Positions 7,784-16,097 of a DNA stretch of 64,000 nt are shown piece after piece. A program made the translations under genes and the position numbers. Position 1 is the first letter of the stretch. Each line of letters opens with the position of its first letter. The notes under the pieces were generated by a model. That model saw only the letters and a list, made by a program, of their open reading frames with translations. It had not been told where the DNA came from and made no database searches. The DNA is from Pseudoalteromonas luteoviolacea B = ATCC 29581 (GTDB taxonomy: Bacteria; Pseudomonadota; Gammaproteobacteria; Enterobacterales; Alteromonadaceae): NCBI GenBank assembly GCA_000333235.1, contig CAPN01000051.1:1-64000 (forward strand), in the 5' to 3' direction.

Positions 7784-8323
7784 ATGAAAAACACAACACA
7801 TACCTATGGGTGGGTTGCGATTGCACTACATTGGGTATCCGCTGTGGTGGTGATCGGTCTATTCGCCTGTGGTTGGTGGATGGTGGATCTTAACTACTAC
7901 AGTGACTGGTATAAAACAGCGCCATTTTTGCACAAAAGTACAGGCGTTCTTTTATTCGGCTTGATTTTGTTTCGGTTGATGTGGAAAGTGACGAACGTCT
8001 CTCCAAGCAAAATAGGAAACGCCCTTGAAAAGCGTGTGGCGAGCATCGCTCATGCCATTCTTTATCTTTTGCTGTTATTGATTTGTATAACTGGTTATTT
8101 AATTTCAACGGCAGATGGTCGAGGAATTGAGGTATTTAGCTGGTTTACTCTACCAAGTTTCGGTGCATGGTTCGACAAGCAAGCCGATATTGCCGGGCTA
8201 GTTCACCAATACGCCGCTTATGCGCTAATGGGCTTAGTACTGCTACACGTAATTGCGGCGCTAAAACATCATTTTATTAATAAAGACAATACCTTGAAAC
8301 GCATGCTTTCAAATCGAAGCTAG
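7784..8323 (+). CDS. Cytochrome b561-family di-haem membrane protein
   Basis: A 179-residue integral membrane protein with four transmembrane helices and the His pattern of bacterial cytochrome b561: IALHWVSAVVV in helix 1, FLHKSTGVLLFGLILFR in helix 2, and HQYAAYALMGLVLLHVIAALKHH in helix 4. Such proteins pass electrons between the quinone pool and periplasmic partners. It precedes yceI by 34 bp, the usual cybB-yceI pairing, and is divergent from the LysR gene. The electron donor and acceptor are not evident. Confidence 0.9.
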   Translation: MKNTTHTYGWVAIALHWVSAVVVIGLFACGWWMVDLNYYSDWYKTAPFLHKSTGVLLFGLILFRLMWKVTNVSPSKIGNALEKRVASIAHAILYLLLLLICITGYLISTADGRGIEVFSWFTLPSFGAWFDKQADIAGLVHQYAAYALMGLVLLHVIAALKHHFINKDNTLKRMLSNRS

Positions 8324-8357
8324 TTTGTTTACTTTTTAAATTATCTAGGAGACAGTT

Positions 8358-8921
8358 ATGAAAAAACGCTTAATCGGAGCAATCATTGCAGCGGCGATAT
8401 CAGGTGCGTCACAAGCAGCTGAATACGTTATTGATACTAAAGGCGCACACGCATTCATTAACTTTAAAACCTCACACTTAGGGGTGTCGTGGCTAACAGG
8501 ACGCTTTAATACGTTTGACGGACGCTTTTTCTACGACGGTAAAAGTTACGAAAACGCTAAAATTGAAGTAAACATTGATACGTCAAGCATCGACTCGAAT
8601 CACGCTGAGCGTGATAAACATCTACGCAGTGACGATTTTTTAAATGTAGCAAAACACCCAACCGCTAAATTTGTTAGCAGTAAAATTGTCGAAAAAGGCG
8701 ATGGCAAATTAGAAGTTCAAGGCGTATTTACATTATACGGTACGACAAAGGACATCGTAATCGATGCGCAAAAAATTGGTGAAGGCAAAGATCCTTGGGG
8801 GGGCTATCGTGCAGGCTTTTCTGGCACAACTGAAATTCGTTTAGCGGATTTTGGTATGAAAGAAGTTTTGGGGCCAACAACCGTCATGCTCGATCTACAT
8901 GTTGAAGGGATCCGTAAGTAA
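8358..8921 (+). CDS. YceI-family periplasmic lipid-binding protein
   Basis: A 187-residue protein with a Sec signal peptide (MKKRLIGAIIAAAISGASQA) and a YceI beta-barrel. Family blocks seen are YVIDTKGAHAFINFKTSHLG, the DTSSIDSNHAERDKHLRSDDF segment, and FTLYGTTKDIVIDA. YceI proteins are lipocalin-like and bind polyisoprenoid or quinone-type lipids in the periplasm. A good ribosome binding site (TAGGAG) precedes the ATG. Location directly after cytochrome b561 suggests a shared role in quinone-linked electron flow, as an inference. Confidence 0.92.
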   Translation: MKKRLIGAIIAAAISGASQAAEYVIDTKGAHAFINFKTSHLGVSWLTGRFNTFDGRFFYDGKSYENAKIEVNIDTSSIDSNHAERDKHLRSDDFLNVAKHPTAKFVSSKIVEKGDGKLEVQGVFTLYGTTKDIVIDAQKIGEGKDPWGGYRAGFSGTTEIRLADFGMKEVLGPTTVMLDLHVEGIRK

Positions 8922-9065
8922 TCTCCGTTATTTGCAATTCTCAATGGTGATACGCCCGCTACGTTCATTGCTTCGGGTGTGTCATCGATTTCTTTTACTT
9001 CATCATTTTAGTGCAGTGCTGAAGGAGGTCAATCTTCATTACTGCAATGACGATTTATCTTCACC

Positions 9066-9557
9066 ATGACGACCGATGTGATTATCCATACTGATTGTGA
9101 CGACATAGAAGCTATTCAGGCTGCGGTGTGCCACGATATTGTAGCTGCATTAACGGTATAAATGAGTACATTCACCGAAAAGCTGGTTTGCTTATCGCGA
9201 ACTGGACACGTCTTTGCTTATTTACTCGCTCATCGATGGAATGGCAATAGTCCGCCAAAGCTTTATACCCAATTACCAAACCTAGGTGTTGGCGATCAGC
9301 TTTTTCTGCACGACCTTGCAGTATCGAAATCAGTCAGAGGCAACAAAGTCGGTTCGCAATTGGTTGCCCATCTAATTGAAGCGGCCAAATCGATTGGTAT
9401 ACGTGAAATTCAATTGGTATCTGTACAAAATTCGCAGGCTTTTTGGCGCACACAAGGTTTTGTGGCAACTGAAAAATCCATCTGTGACGAATATGGCGAA
9501 GATGCAGTGTTGATGAAACGAAGGCTCACTGCTCAAAACGGCTCACCACTTAGGTGA
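9066..9557 (+). pseudogene. GNAT N-acetyltransferase split by an in-frame ochre codon
   Basis: The 131-residue open part starting at 9162 contains the core GNAT elements: HVFAYLLAHRW, then LHDLAVSKSVRGNKVGSQLV (acetyl-CoA pyrophosphate loop, R-G-N-K-V-G) and the late VSVQNSQAFWRTQGF. It lacks the first strand and helix. Exactly that segment (MTTDVIIHTDCDDIEAIQAA, then VCHDIVAALTV) lies in the same frame from 9066 and is separated only by TAA at 9159-9161. Together they give about 163 residues, normal for the family. The short form could still initiate at the ATG right after the stop, but would lack part of the fold. Confidence 0.65.
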
Positions 9558-9638
9558 ATACGTATGCATTAAACAAGTTGTTGTTAAAACCTTAGAACAC
9601 TCGTAACGTTTTATTTAAAATAATAATAAGACGTTTCT

Positions 9639-10508
9639 ATGAAAGTTAAAATTATCCAATTAGTTTGCTTTGTAACAGCGGTTTTGTTCTTTACCTCAGT
9701 AAGAGGCGCGGAAGTAGTAAAGTTACAAAGTTACTCTGGTGATACCTCCTTGCCTCATAAACTGTTGATCGCTGCGTTAAACCGAGCAGGACTTGACTAC
9801 GAGCACCCGTATGAAAGCGATAAAGATATTTCGAATGCGCGGATCTTGAATGACGTCAAAAGCGGTCAGTTGGATGTAATGTGGAGTATGACGTCACAAG
9901 AATTAGAGCGTGATTATCAAGCTGTCTATATCCCGCTTTTCCGCGGTTTGTTGGGAATGCGAGTGGCTATTGTGCCAAAGACACAACAAGATATTTTTCG
10001 TCATGTACTTACCTTATCGGATTTAGCCCATTTCAAAGCAGGTCAAGGTAAAACATGGCCAGATACAAAAATTCTCTCCACTAACGGTTTGCCTGTGGTA
10101 ACCACCCTTAAATACCCTAATTTGTTTCCGATGTTAGAAGGAGGGCGTTTTGATTATTTCCCTCGGGGGGTCAATGAGCCTTGGGATGAAATTAAAAATC
10201 ATCATTCACTTAACCTTACTGTTGAACCTTATTTACTGTTGCGTTATCGCGCCCCATTGTATTTTTTCGTAACCCGAGAAAATCATGCACTTGCAGATAA
10301 GCTAACACATGCATTGGAATTAATGATTGCAGATGGCACGTTTAATCAGATGTTCATGTCAGACAGTCAAGTTCAAATGGTATTAAGTAAAGCGAATTTG
10401 GCAAATCGCCGTGTTATTGAACTGCACAATCCAACTTTGTCTCCACAGACCCCATTAGACAGAATTGCACTGTGGTTTGACCCTTTAACTGAATCTAAGG
10501 AACTGTAA
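9639..10508 (+). CDS. Periplasmic solute-binding-like protein, partner of the adjacent chemoreceptor
   Basis: A 289-residue protein with a signal peptide (cleavage after about residue 24, SVRGA) and a type-II binding-protein-like fold: [22 protein letters not shown] at the start, [16 protein letters not shown] where relatives bind amino-acid ligands, and a C-terminal half resembling SBP_bac_3. No ABC transporter genes are nearby. The stop overlaps the chemoreceptor start (TAATG), so the two are translationally coupled. I infer that it delivers a ligand signal to the receptor; the ligand is unknown. Confidence 0.75.
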   Translation: MKVKIIQLVCFVTAVLFFTSVRGAEVVKLQSYSGDTSLPHKLLIAALNRAGLDYEHPYESDKDISNARILNDVKSGQLDVMWSMTSQELERDYQAVYIPLFRGLLGMRVAIVPKTQQDIFRHVLTLSDLAHFKAGQGKTWPDTKILSTNGLPVVTTLKYPNLFPMLEGGRFDYFPRGVNEPWDEIKNHHSLNLTVEPYLLLRYRAPLYFFVTRENHALADKLTHALELMIADGTFNQMFMSDSQVQMVLSKANLANRRVIELHNPTLSPQTPLDRIALWFDPLTESKEL

Positions 10509-11989
10509 TGCGTTCGTTGCAATATAAAATATCGCTGGCATTGATTGTGTGTCTATTGAGTATCTTTTTAATCGTTGTAGGCATTAACTATGTTCTTTTG
10601 AAAAATAGTGAAACACAGCGCTTTGAAAATGCGACAAATGCGCTCAATGAGCAAATGCAGGTAATTCTCGCTGAACCTGTATTCTCTTACGATAAACCTT
10701 TAATCACGCAGATCATTAAAGCGTTTGCAAAGAATAATAATGTCGCTACCATTACCGTGACGGATCATCGAGGTGTGCTGTTAGGCGAGGTAAGCACAGA
10801 GCGGACTAGTGATGTGGAAGGCCAGTTACGTCTAACATTGACCGTAGCTGAGCAAGAAATCGGTCAACTTGAAGTCAGTTATTCCAAGTCGTCGCTTAAT
10901 GATGCGATTCGAAGTGCAGTTTTAACAATGATTTTAACGTTGGCAATTTCCTTTTTTGTACTAGGTGGCGTTGTTATTCTAGTTGTAAGAATGATCATAA
11001 TTAAGCCAATTATTGGGGTAAACCATCTAGTTGATGAACTCGTTCGCGGAGGTGGCGATCTCACTCAACGCATTAATTATCGTTCAAGTGACGAAATTGG
11101 CTATTTAGTTCAAGGATTCAATCAGTTTATCGAACAGGTACATGCAATTATTACTCGATTGGGAGCAACCTCGAAAGAGTTAGAAGAAATTGCGCATCAA
11201 GTAAATGAAGCCACCATTCATTCTAAGAAAGAAGCTCAGCAAGAATATGCTCTTACTGAAACCGCGACCGATTCGTTAAGCCAGCTTACTCAAGCCACTC
11301 GAGAAATAGCACTTGGTGCAACAAATACAGCTGACCAAACAGCTCAAGTCCAATCGTTGTGTCGTCAAGGTACAGGGAGAATGAAAGAAAACAACCAGTT
11401 CCTTGTTACATTGTCTGAAAGACTTGACAACACATCGATCGTCGTCAAGCAGCTCGAAACAAGTAGTACGCAAATCAGTCAAGTTCTGGATGTGATCAAA
11501 AGTATTGCAGAGCAAACCAATCTATTGGCATTGAATGCTGCAATTGAAGCGGCTCGCGCAGGTGAGTCTGGCCGCGGATTTGCTGTGGTTGCAGATGAAG
11601 TTCGGGCTTTGGCAAGTAAAACTCATCAATCGACAACCGAAATCGAAGGAATTATTAGTGCCCTCCAAAATAATGCAAAAGAGTGTGTCAATGCGACATC
11701 TCAAAGCAAAGCAGTAAGTAATCAGGTCGTTGAAGCAAGTGATGCAAGCCAAATGGTGTTTAACGCAATCGCTGAGCAGATAGATAAAATAAACGCAATG
11801 AATGAGCGAGTTGCTGCGAGTTCAGAAGAGCAAAGTAGTGTAACTCAAGGTGTGCTAGATACAATGCAACGAATAAATGCAGGGGCTAAGTCGCTCGCAC
11901 AAGAAGCCGATCACCTTGACAGTACGGTTGGTAAACTTCAGCAACTCGAAAAGGGGCTAGTGAGTACACTAGGCCAGTTTAAGTATTAA
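10508..11989 (+). CDS. Methyl-accepting chemotaxis protein
   Basis: A 493-residue transmembrane chemoreceptor: helix 1 at about 10-30, a periplasmic domain of only some 105 residues, helix 2 at about 138-160, a HAMP domain, and a long cytoplasmic methyl-accepting coiled coil. The tip has the conserved hairpin ([20 protein letters not shown], then [13 protein letters not shown]) that contacts CheA and CheW. No CheR-docking pentapeptide is seen at the C-terminus (ends GQFKY). Coupling to the upstream binding protein suggests indirect ligand sensing. Confidence 0.95.
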   Translation: MRSLQYKISLALIVCLLSIFLIVVGINYVLLKNSETQRFENATNALNEQMQVILAEPVFSYDKPLITQIIKAFAKNNNVATITVTDHRGVLLGEVSTERTSDVEGQLRLTLTVAEQEIGQLEVSYSKSSLNDAIRSAVLTMILTLAISFFVLGGVVILVVRMIIIKPIIGVNHLVDELVRGGGDLTQRINYRSSDEIGYLVQGFNQFIEQVHAIITRLGATSKELEEIAHQVNEATIHSKKEAQQEYALTETATDSLSQLTQATREIALGATNTADQTAQVQSLCRQGTGRMKENNQFLVTLSERLDNTSIVVKQLETSSTQISQVLDVIKSIAEQTNLLALNAAIEAARAGESGRGFAVVADEVRALASKTHQSTTEIEGIISALQNNAKECVNATSQSKAVSNQVVEASDASQMVFNAIAEQIDKINAMNERVAASSEEQSSVTQGVLDTMQRINAGAKSLAQEADHLDSTVGKLQQLEKGLVSTLGQFKY

Positions 11990-11992
11990 CTC

Positions 11993-12250
11993 TTATATAC
12001 CTAAACAACTTGAAGATACCTATTTGAGAGCAGCGTTCTTTTTTCAAGACTATGCGTGCTAATGCAAAAATGTAAGTATCTTTTAAATTAGCGTAACAAC
12101 GCAACGGTAGCGTTCTCATAGGGCAAATTTTACAGGCGTTTATACCGTGTTATTAATTTTGATAAGGGGAAAACCATTATCTGCAATCAATACCTAAACG
12201 CAGTACATTCTTGCTGAAGTCACGCATTTTTAAGTTAATTGGGTATAAAT
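11993..12250. repeat. Composite palindromic intergenic repeat, long copy
   Basis: The left arm TTATATACCTAAACAACTTG (continuing to 12020) and the right arm TTTTTAAGTTAATTGGGTAT (ending at 12250) are imperfect reverse complements, like the short copies near 18930 and 55542. The right half includes GCTGAAGTCACGCA, identical to the 18930 copy. Between the arms is a module at about 12077-12200 (AAATTAGCGTAACAACG, then TTTTACAGGCGTTTATACC) that recurs at 37485-37610. No coding potential is seen in it. Confidence 0.65.
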
Positions 12251-12338
12251 GATTACTGTCGGGTTAATGTCGGGTGGAAATTCTTTTTATTTTTGCTTTT
12301 TTACCTAACAATGTCGAAAAACCTAAGTAGAGATAACG

Positions 12339-12794
12339 ATGATTTTAAAAGAATTAAGACTAAGCAAACAGCTTTCGCAGGAGCAATTAGCGCGGATGTC
12401 GGGGTTAAGTGTCCGAACAATACAACGTATTGAACGTGGAGAAAATGCGAGTTTAGAATCAAAGAAATGTTTAGCAGCAGCCTTAGAAGTAGATATTGCA
12501 ACGCTAGAACAAGATGTATTTAGACATGAAGATAATCGCAAAAATTGGTCTCAATTGCCGATGTTTTTGAAACTTTGGTTTGGATTTCATTATCTCCAAT
12601 TCCATCCAAGTAGAAAGGTGGCTACACGAGCAGAATGGCTATCGCACATCAGTGGCTTTGTATTTTGTTTTTTGGGTTTAGTGAATGAAGCAGCGTTAGT
12701 TGGCGGGCTTATGATGCTGAGCAGTGCATACTTGTTTACTGCGCTAAAGTGGCAAGGGGACAAATACGCCATTTGGTTTGATACATTCGATTGA
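12339..12794 (+). CDS. XRE-type helix-turn-helix protein with two membrane segments
   Basis: A 151-residue protein. Residues 1-60 form a Cro/C1-type helix-turn-helix (LRLSKQLSQEQLARMSGLSV, then RTIQRIERGENASLESKK). The C-terminal half is hydrophobic with two likely membrane helices (LSHISGFVFCFLGLVNEAAL, then GGLMMLSSAYLFTALKW), as in small HTH proteins carrying a 2TM-type domain. It could be a membrane-tethered regulator. It is flanked upstream by the composite repeat and stands alone; target genes are unknown. Confidence 0.75.
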   Translation: MILKELRLSKQLSQEQLARMSGLSVRTIQRIERGENASLESKKCLAAALEVDIATLEQDVFRHEDNRKNWSQLPMFLKLWFGFHYLQFHPSRKVATRAEWLSHISGFVFCFLGLVNEAALVGGLMMLSSAYLFTALKWQGDKYAIWFDTFD

Positions 12795-12846
12795 TTGTTT
12801 GACTATTGTGGTTCGGACATATTTGGAAGCATTGCATGAAACTCTT

Positions 12847-13635
12847 TTATCCGGAGTTGAGGTTATTTAATGGACGGTCAATCTTATGTTGATCATACAA
12901 TTGGCGAAACATCGACGATTGTTTCGCTGTTTTGATGGCTTTATCCAAACGCCGTGCTAAGTTGGTTATTTGAGTTTTTTTCGACACGCCAATGTGCACT
13001 GTTTTTGATCCACTTAAACTTTTTGGCATGTGTACAAGTTGATATAGATGCTGATCACTTTGGATTGAAATGAGTGTGGCGGCAACGACGGTCGGCGCAA
13101 GCACGCCATCAATACGTCTTTTTTTCAGCATTGCTAATGCATTGTCGAAATCAGGCAGTTTCAAGTCTTGATTGACGGGGTTAGCGTTTAATAGCGCTTC
13201 AATTGATTCCGTAAAGCGATGAGCCCTGATTGTTGCAATATTTAACGTGATAAAATTGTCAGCGGAAATCGTCTTTATTGTGTTGTTTAGCACGATTAAT
13301 GATTCCGAGTATCGTTCTGCCATTTCAACAAAATCCATGATTAATTCCCGCTCGGGAGTGTGAATTAAGTTCGTCATTACGTCAGCTTTACCTGTCTTGA
13401 TCTGCTCAAAGCACCGTGCTGCGGGTGTTGGTGGTGTCATTTCAAGATTGAGGTCAAGCTGTTCGCTTAAATAAAGCATTAAATTTACACTAGGGCCTAC
13501 AGGTTGATGAACATCGTCTTTAAATTCATGAAAACCGACAAAATTATCAAGACACCAGACGAGAGTCTCTTTTGCGTTGACAGGCATTAAGCAGGGGATC
13601 AGTAAAAGAAAAAAAAGGCTTAAACGTTTTAGCAT
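12847..13635 (-). CDS. Periplasmic substrate-binding protein (SBP_bac_3-like)
   Basis: I use the ATG at 13635, which places a normal signal peptide at the N-terminus (MLKRLSLFFLLLIPCLMPVNA, then KETLVWCLDN); the frame extends 31 codons upstream but that part is hydrophobic and without a better start. The mature part is a type-II solute-binding fold (VGPSVNLMLYLSEQLDLNLE, then KADVMTNLIHTPERELIMDFVEMAER). No transporter is adjacent. It may be an orphan sensor-type binding protein. Family confident, ligand unknown. Confidence 0.8.
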   Translation of the reverse strand: MLKRLSLFFLLLIPCLMPVNAKETLVWCLDNFVGFHEFKDDVHQPVGPSVNLMLYLSEQLDLNLEMTPPTPAARCFEQIKTGKADVMTNLIHTPERELIMDFVEMAERYSESLIVLNNTIKTISADNFITLNIATIRAHRFTESIEALLNANPVNQDLKLPDFDNALAMLKKRRIDGVLAPTVVAATLISIQSDQHLYQLVHMPKSLSGSKTVHIGVSKKTQITNLARRLDKAIKTAKQSSMFRQLYDQHKIDRPLNNLNSG

Positions 13636-13808
13636 AATCAAGTGCAGCGATTGAAAGGCTGCACTGTACAGAAATAATGCTAAAGTTACTAGGCTTAGGA
13701 CGGGAACAAGGTTATTTATTGAGAACACAAGTAGCGTAGATTAATAATAATGTGATAAAAAGGGCTTAATTATCAAGCATAAAGTTTGAATTATTGATAA
13801 GGACATAC

Positions 13809-14411
13809 ATGATTTACGTGATTTTGACTATTGTGTTGAGTTTAGTTGGGTTAATTACTTTTTTACCAAAATATCGCCCATTGCTTGAACGTTACCAATT
13901 GGGTATTAACTTTATTCTGACTCTTGTCGCTACATTAGTAGGTGTATTATTGGCAATAGTGATTACCGAGTATGAGGTTCAAGAAAAAGAACGAGAAGAC
14001 ATGGTGAAGCTCCTCGGCTCTAGCATTGTATCGGTAAAGACATGCCAAAGTTACAGCGAGGACTTAGTTGAATACTTTGATCAATTACCCAAAGGTGAAA
14101 CAAGTAAAGTCGAGTTTTTCAACAAAAACCCCATTCCTTATCCAGATTATCTCGATCTATTCTTAATGCAAGATATCGTAGGGCAGAATATCTCAACCTC
14201 AACACTGGAAGAGTTGACCGAGTTAATGATTAATTTAAAGCGTACGCGAGATGGCAAAGAGCGTCACTATTTAGTGATATTGCATCAGATCCATCAGTTA
14301 CTACTGGCCGAAGTCGAGTATCAGAAAGGCAATATTGATGAGTTACGATTAGAGCAGCAAATAGAAATGCTTAATAAAGCGTATGTAAAGGCAATTAATG
14401 AACTTGACTAA
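13809..14411 (+). CDS. Uncharacterised protein with two N-terminal membrane helices
   Basis: A 200-residue protein. The start at 13809 is preferred because AAGGA lies 8 bp upstream; an in-frame TTG five codons earlier is less likely. Residues 1-20 and 34-58 are membrane helices joined by a short basic loop (PKYRPLLERYQ). The rest is charged and helical (YEVQEKEREDMVKLLGSSIV), probably cytoplasmic with coiled-coil tendency. I do not recognise a family. It lies 33 bp before the MerB-fold gene and may be co-transcribed. Confidence 0.65.
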   Translation: MIYVILTIVLSLVGLITFLPKYRPLLERYQLGINFILTLVATLVGVLLAIVITEYEVQEKEREDMVKLLGSSIVSVKTCQSYSEDLVEYFDQLPKGETSKVEFFNKNPIPYPDYLDLFLMQDIVGQNISTSTLEELTELMINLKRTRDGKERHYLVILHQIHQLLLAEVEYQKGNIDELRLEQQIEMLNKAYVKAINELD

Positions 14412-14444
14412 AGAGAACACGCTTTTCCACATTAGGATAACTGG

Positions 14445-15128
14445 ATGAAATTAACGAACTCGTCGCTTCATTATGTGATTATGGAGCACTTTGTGAAAAG
14501 CGGTCGACCACCGAAATGTGCTGAATTGGCTTTGACTTTTAACGTAAGCCAAGAGGAAATATTCAACGCGCTAGAAGCATTGCAAGAATATCATGGAGTT
14601 GTGCTACATCCCGTGTCGCATGAAGTATGGGTAATGCACCCTTTTTCAGCTGCACCTACTCATTTTTGGCTTGAATCGAAATCCGGTCAATGGTGGGGAA
14701 ATTGTGCTTGGTGCGCTTTAGGTGCTGCCGCGATACTAAATCAAGATCTAACGATCACCACGACGATCGGTGGCCAGTCGAAGCAAATAAAAATCGACAT
14801 TGTTGATGGTGAAATTAAAAACAAGAATCTCTACGTTCATTTTCCAATTCCAATGATTAATGCGTGGGATAACGTAACCTTTACGTGCAGCGTGATGTTG
14901 ATGTTTGAGTCGGAGCAGCAAATTGACCTCTGGTGTGAACAACATGGTTTTGCGAAAGGTGACGTACAGCCGATTGAAAAGATATGGTCGTTTGCTCAGG
15001 TATGGTATGGCAAACATTTAGATAAGGCTTGGACCAAGTGGTCGGTTGAGGAAGCTAAAGCGATTTTTGAACAATTTGATTTAAAGAACACGATTTGGTC
15101 GTTGCCTGAATCGAAAACACGATTTTGA
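14445..15128 (+). CDS. Alkylmercury lyase (MerB)-fold protein lacking the catalytic Asp
   Basis: A 227-residue protein with an N-terminal winged-helix-like domain and a C-terminal MerB fold. The lyase motif WCALD is WCALG here: Cys90 is kept at the position of MerB Cys96, but Asp99 is replaced by Gly93. A second Cys (Cys148 in NVTFTCSVMLMF) matches the MerB Cys159 region. Since Asp99 takes part in protonolysis and Hg binding, organomercurial lyase activity is doubtful. No mer operon genes (merR, merT, merA) are nearby. The next gene, phzF, follows after 13 bp. Confidence 0.75.
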   Translation: MKLTNSSLHYVIMEHFVKSGRPPKCAELALTFNVSQEEIFNALEALQEYHGVVLHPVSHEVWVMHPFSAAPTHFWLESKSGQWWGNCAWCALGAAAILNQDLTITTTIGGQSKQIKIDIVDGEIKNKNLYVHFPIPMINAWDNVTFTCSVMLMFESEQQIDLWCEQHGFAKGDVQPIEKIWSFAQVWYGKHLDKAWTKWSVEEAKAIFEQFDLKNTIWSLPESKTRF

Positions 15129-15141
15129 GGATTAATTAACC

Positions 15142-15942
15142 ATGCAATTAGCAATGCAAGTTGTCAATGCATTCACTGAGCAAGCTTTTGGTGGCAACCC
15201 AGCAGCGGTAATCGTAACTGAAACCTGGTTAAGCGAGTCGCTCATGCAGCAGATTGCTGCTCAGAACAATCTATCTGAAACGGCATTTTTGGTTGCAGAT
15301 AATGCCGGTACTCACCATATCCGATGGTTTTCACCTATTACTGAAATTGATTTTTGTGGCCATGCGACACTGGCCTCTGCGTATGTGCTTTTTGAGCGAC
15401 AGACTGGCATTACGCAATTGGCCTTTTTTGCGCAAGCAGTTGGTCATTTTACAGTGGAACGTGATGAAAGTGGGTTAATTAAAATGGACTTTCCAAATCG
15501 AGAGCCAGAATTAATAACAGAGATCCCACACGCTTTAATCAGTGGGCTATCAATTAAACCACGAGAAGTCTACCGCAATAACCAGGCCTATTTTGCGATT
15601 TATGATACGGAAGAGGACGTCCGTGAACTTACTTATACCTCAAGTTCACTCAAGCAGTTAGCGCCATGGGATGTCGTGGTGAGTAGCACAAGCCAACGGA
15701 AGCAGTACGATTTTGTTTCGCGCTATTTTTGGCCTGCCAATGGTGGCGATGAGGACCCTGTGACGGGGTCGATTCACGCAGGGCTTGCACCTTTTTGGCA
15801 AAAAAGACTTGGAAAATCCTTTTTGATTGGCTTTCAAGCATCAAAAAGAGGGGGGGTTTTACATTGTAATGTTACTGCGAATCGAGTTCAAGTCGCTGGA
15901 TTTGCGATTCAGTACTTAGATGGTGTCATTGTAATCGGATGA
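15142..15942 (+). CDS. PhzF-family isomerase
   Basis: A 266-residue protein of the PhzF/diaminopimelate-epimerase-like fold. Family blocks are VVNAFTEQAFGGNPAAVIV at the N-terminus, NLSETAFLV with the catalytic Glu, DFCGHATLAS, and the C-terminal GGDEDPVTGSIHAGLAPFW. PhzF of phenazine biosynthesis isomerises a dihydroanthranilate, but most homologues outside phz operons, as here, have unknown small-molecule substrates. It shares a short spacing with the MerB-fold gene upstream; GAGGATTAATTAACC before the ATG gives an adequate ribosome binding site. Confidence 0.9.
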   Translation: MQLAMQVVNAFTEQAFGGNPAAVIVTETWLSESLMQQIAAQNNLSETAFLVADNAGTHHIRWFSPITEIDFCGHATLASAYVLFERQTGITQLAFFAQAVGHFTVERDESGLIKMDFPNREPELITEIPHALISGLSIKPREVYRNNQAYFAIYDTEEDVRELTYTSSSLKQLAPWDVVVSSTSQRKQYDFVSRYFWPANGGDEDPVTGSIHAGLAPFWQKRLGKSFLIGFQASKRGGVLHCNVTANRVQVAGFAIQYLDGVIVIG

Positions 15943-16097
15943 AATTAATCCTTTAATGCTAGTATTGTACTTTGGTGGTAGTTGTAAAGTATTTGTTTGA
16001 TAATTTGAGGTTCCGTCCTAAACTTTGTAATTATGGCTTTTTTTGCAACAATACGTTGAGAATTACGCTATCTCAATCAATATATTGGATGGGTATT

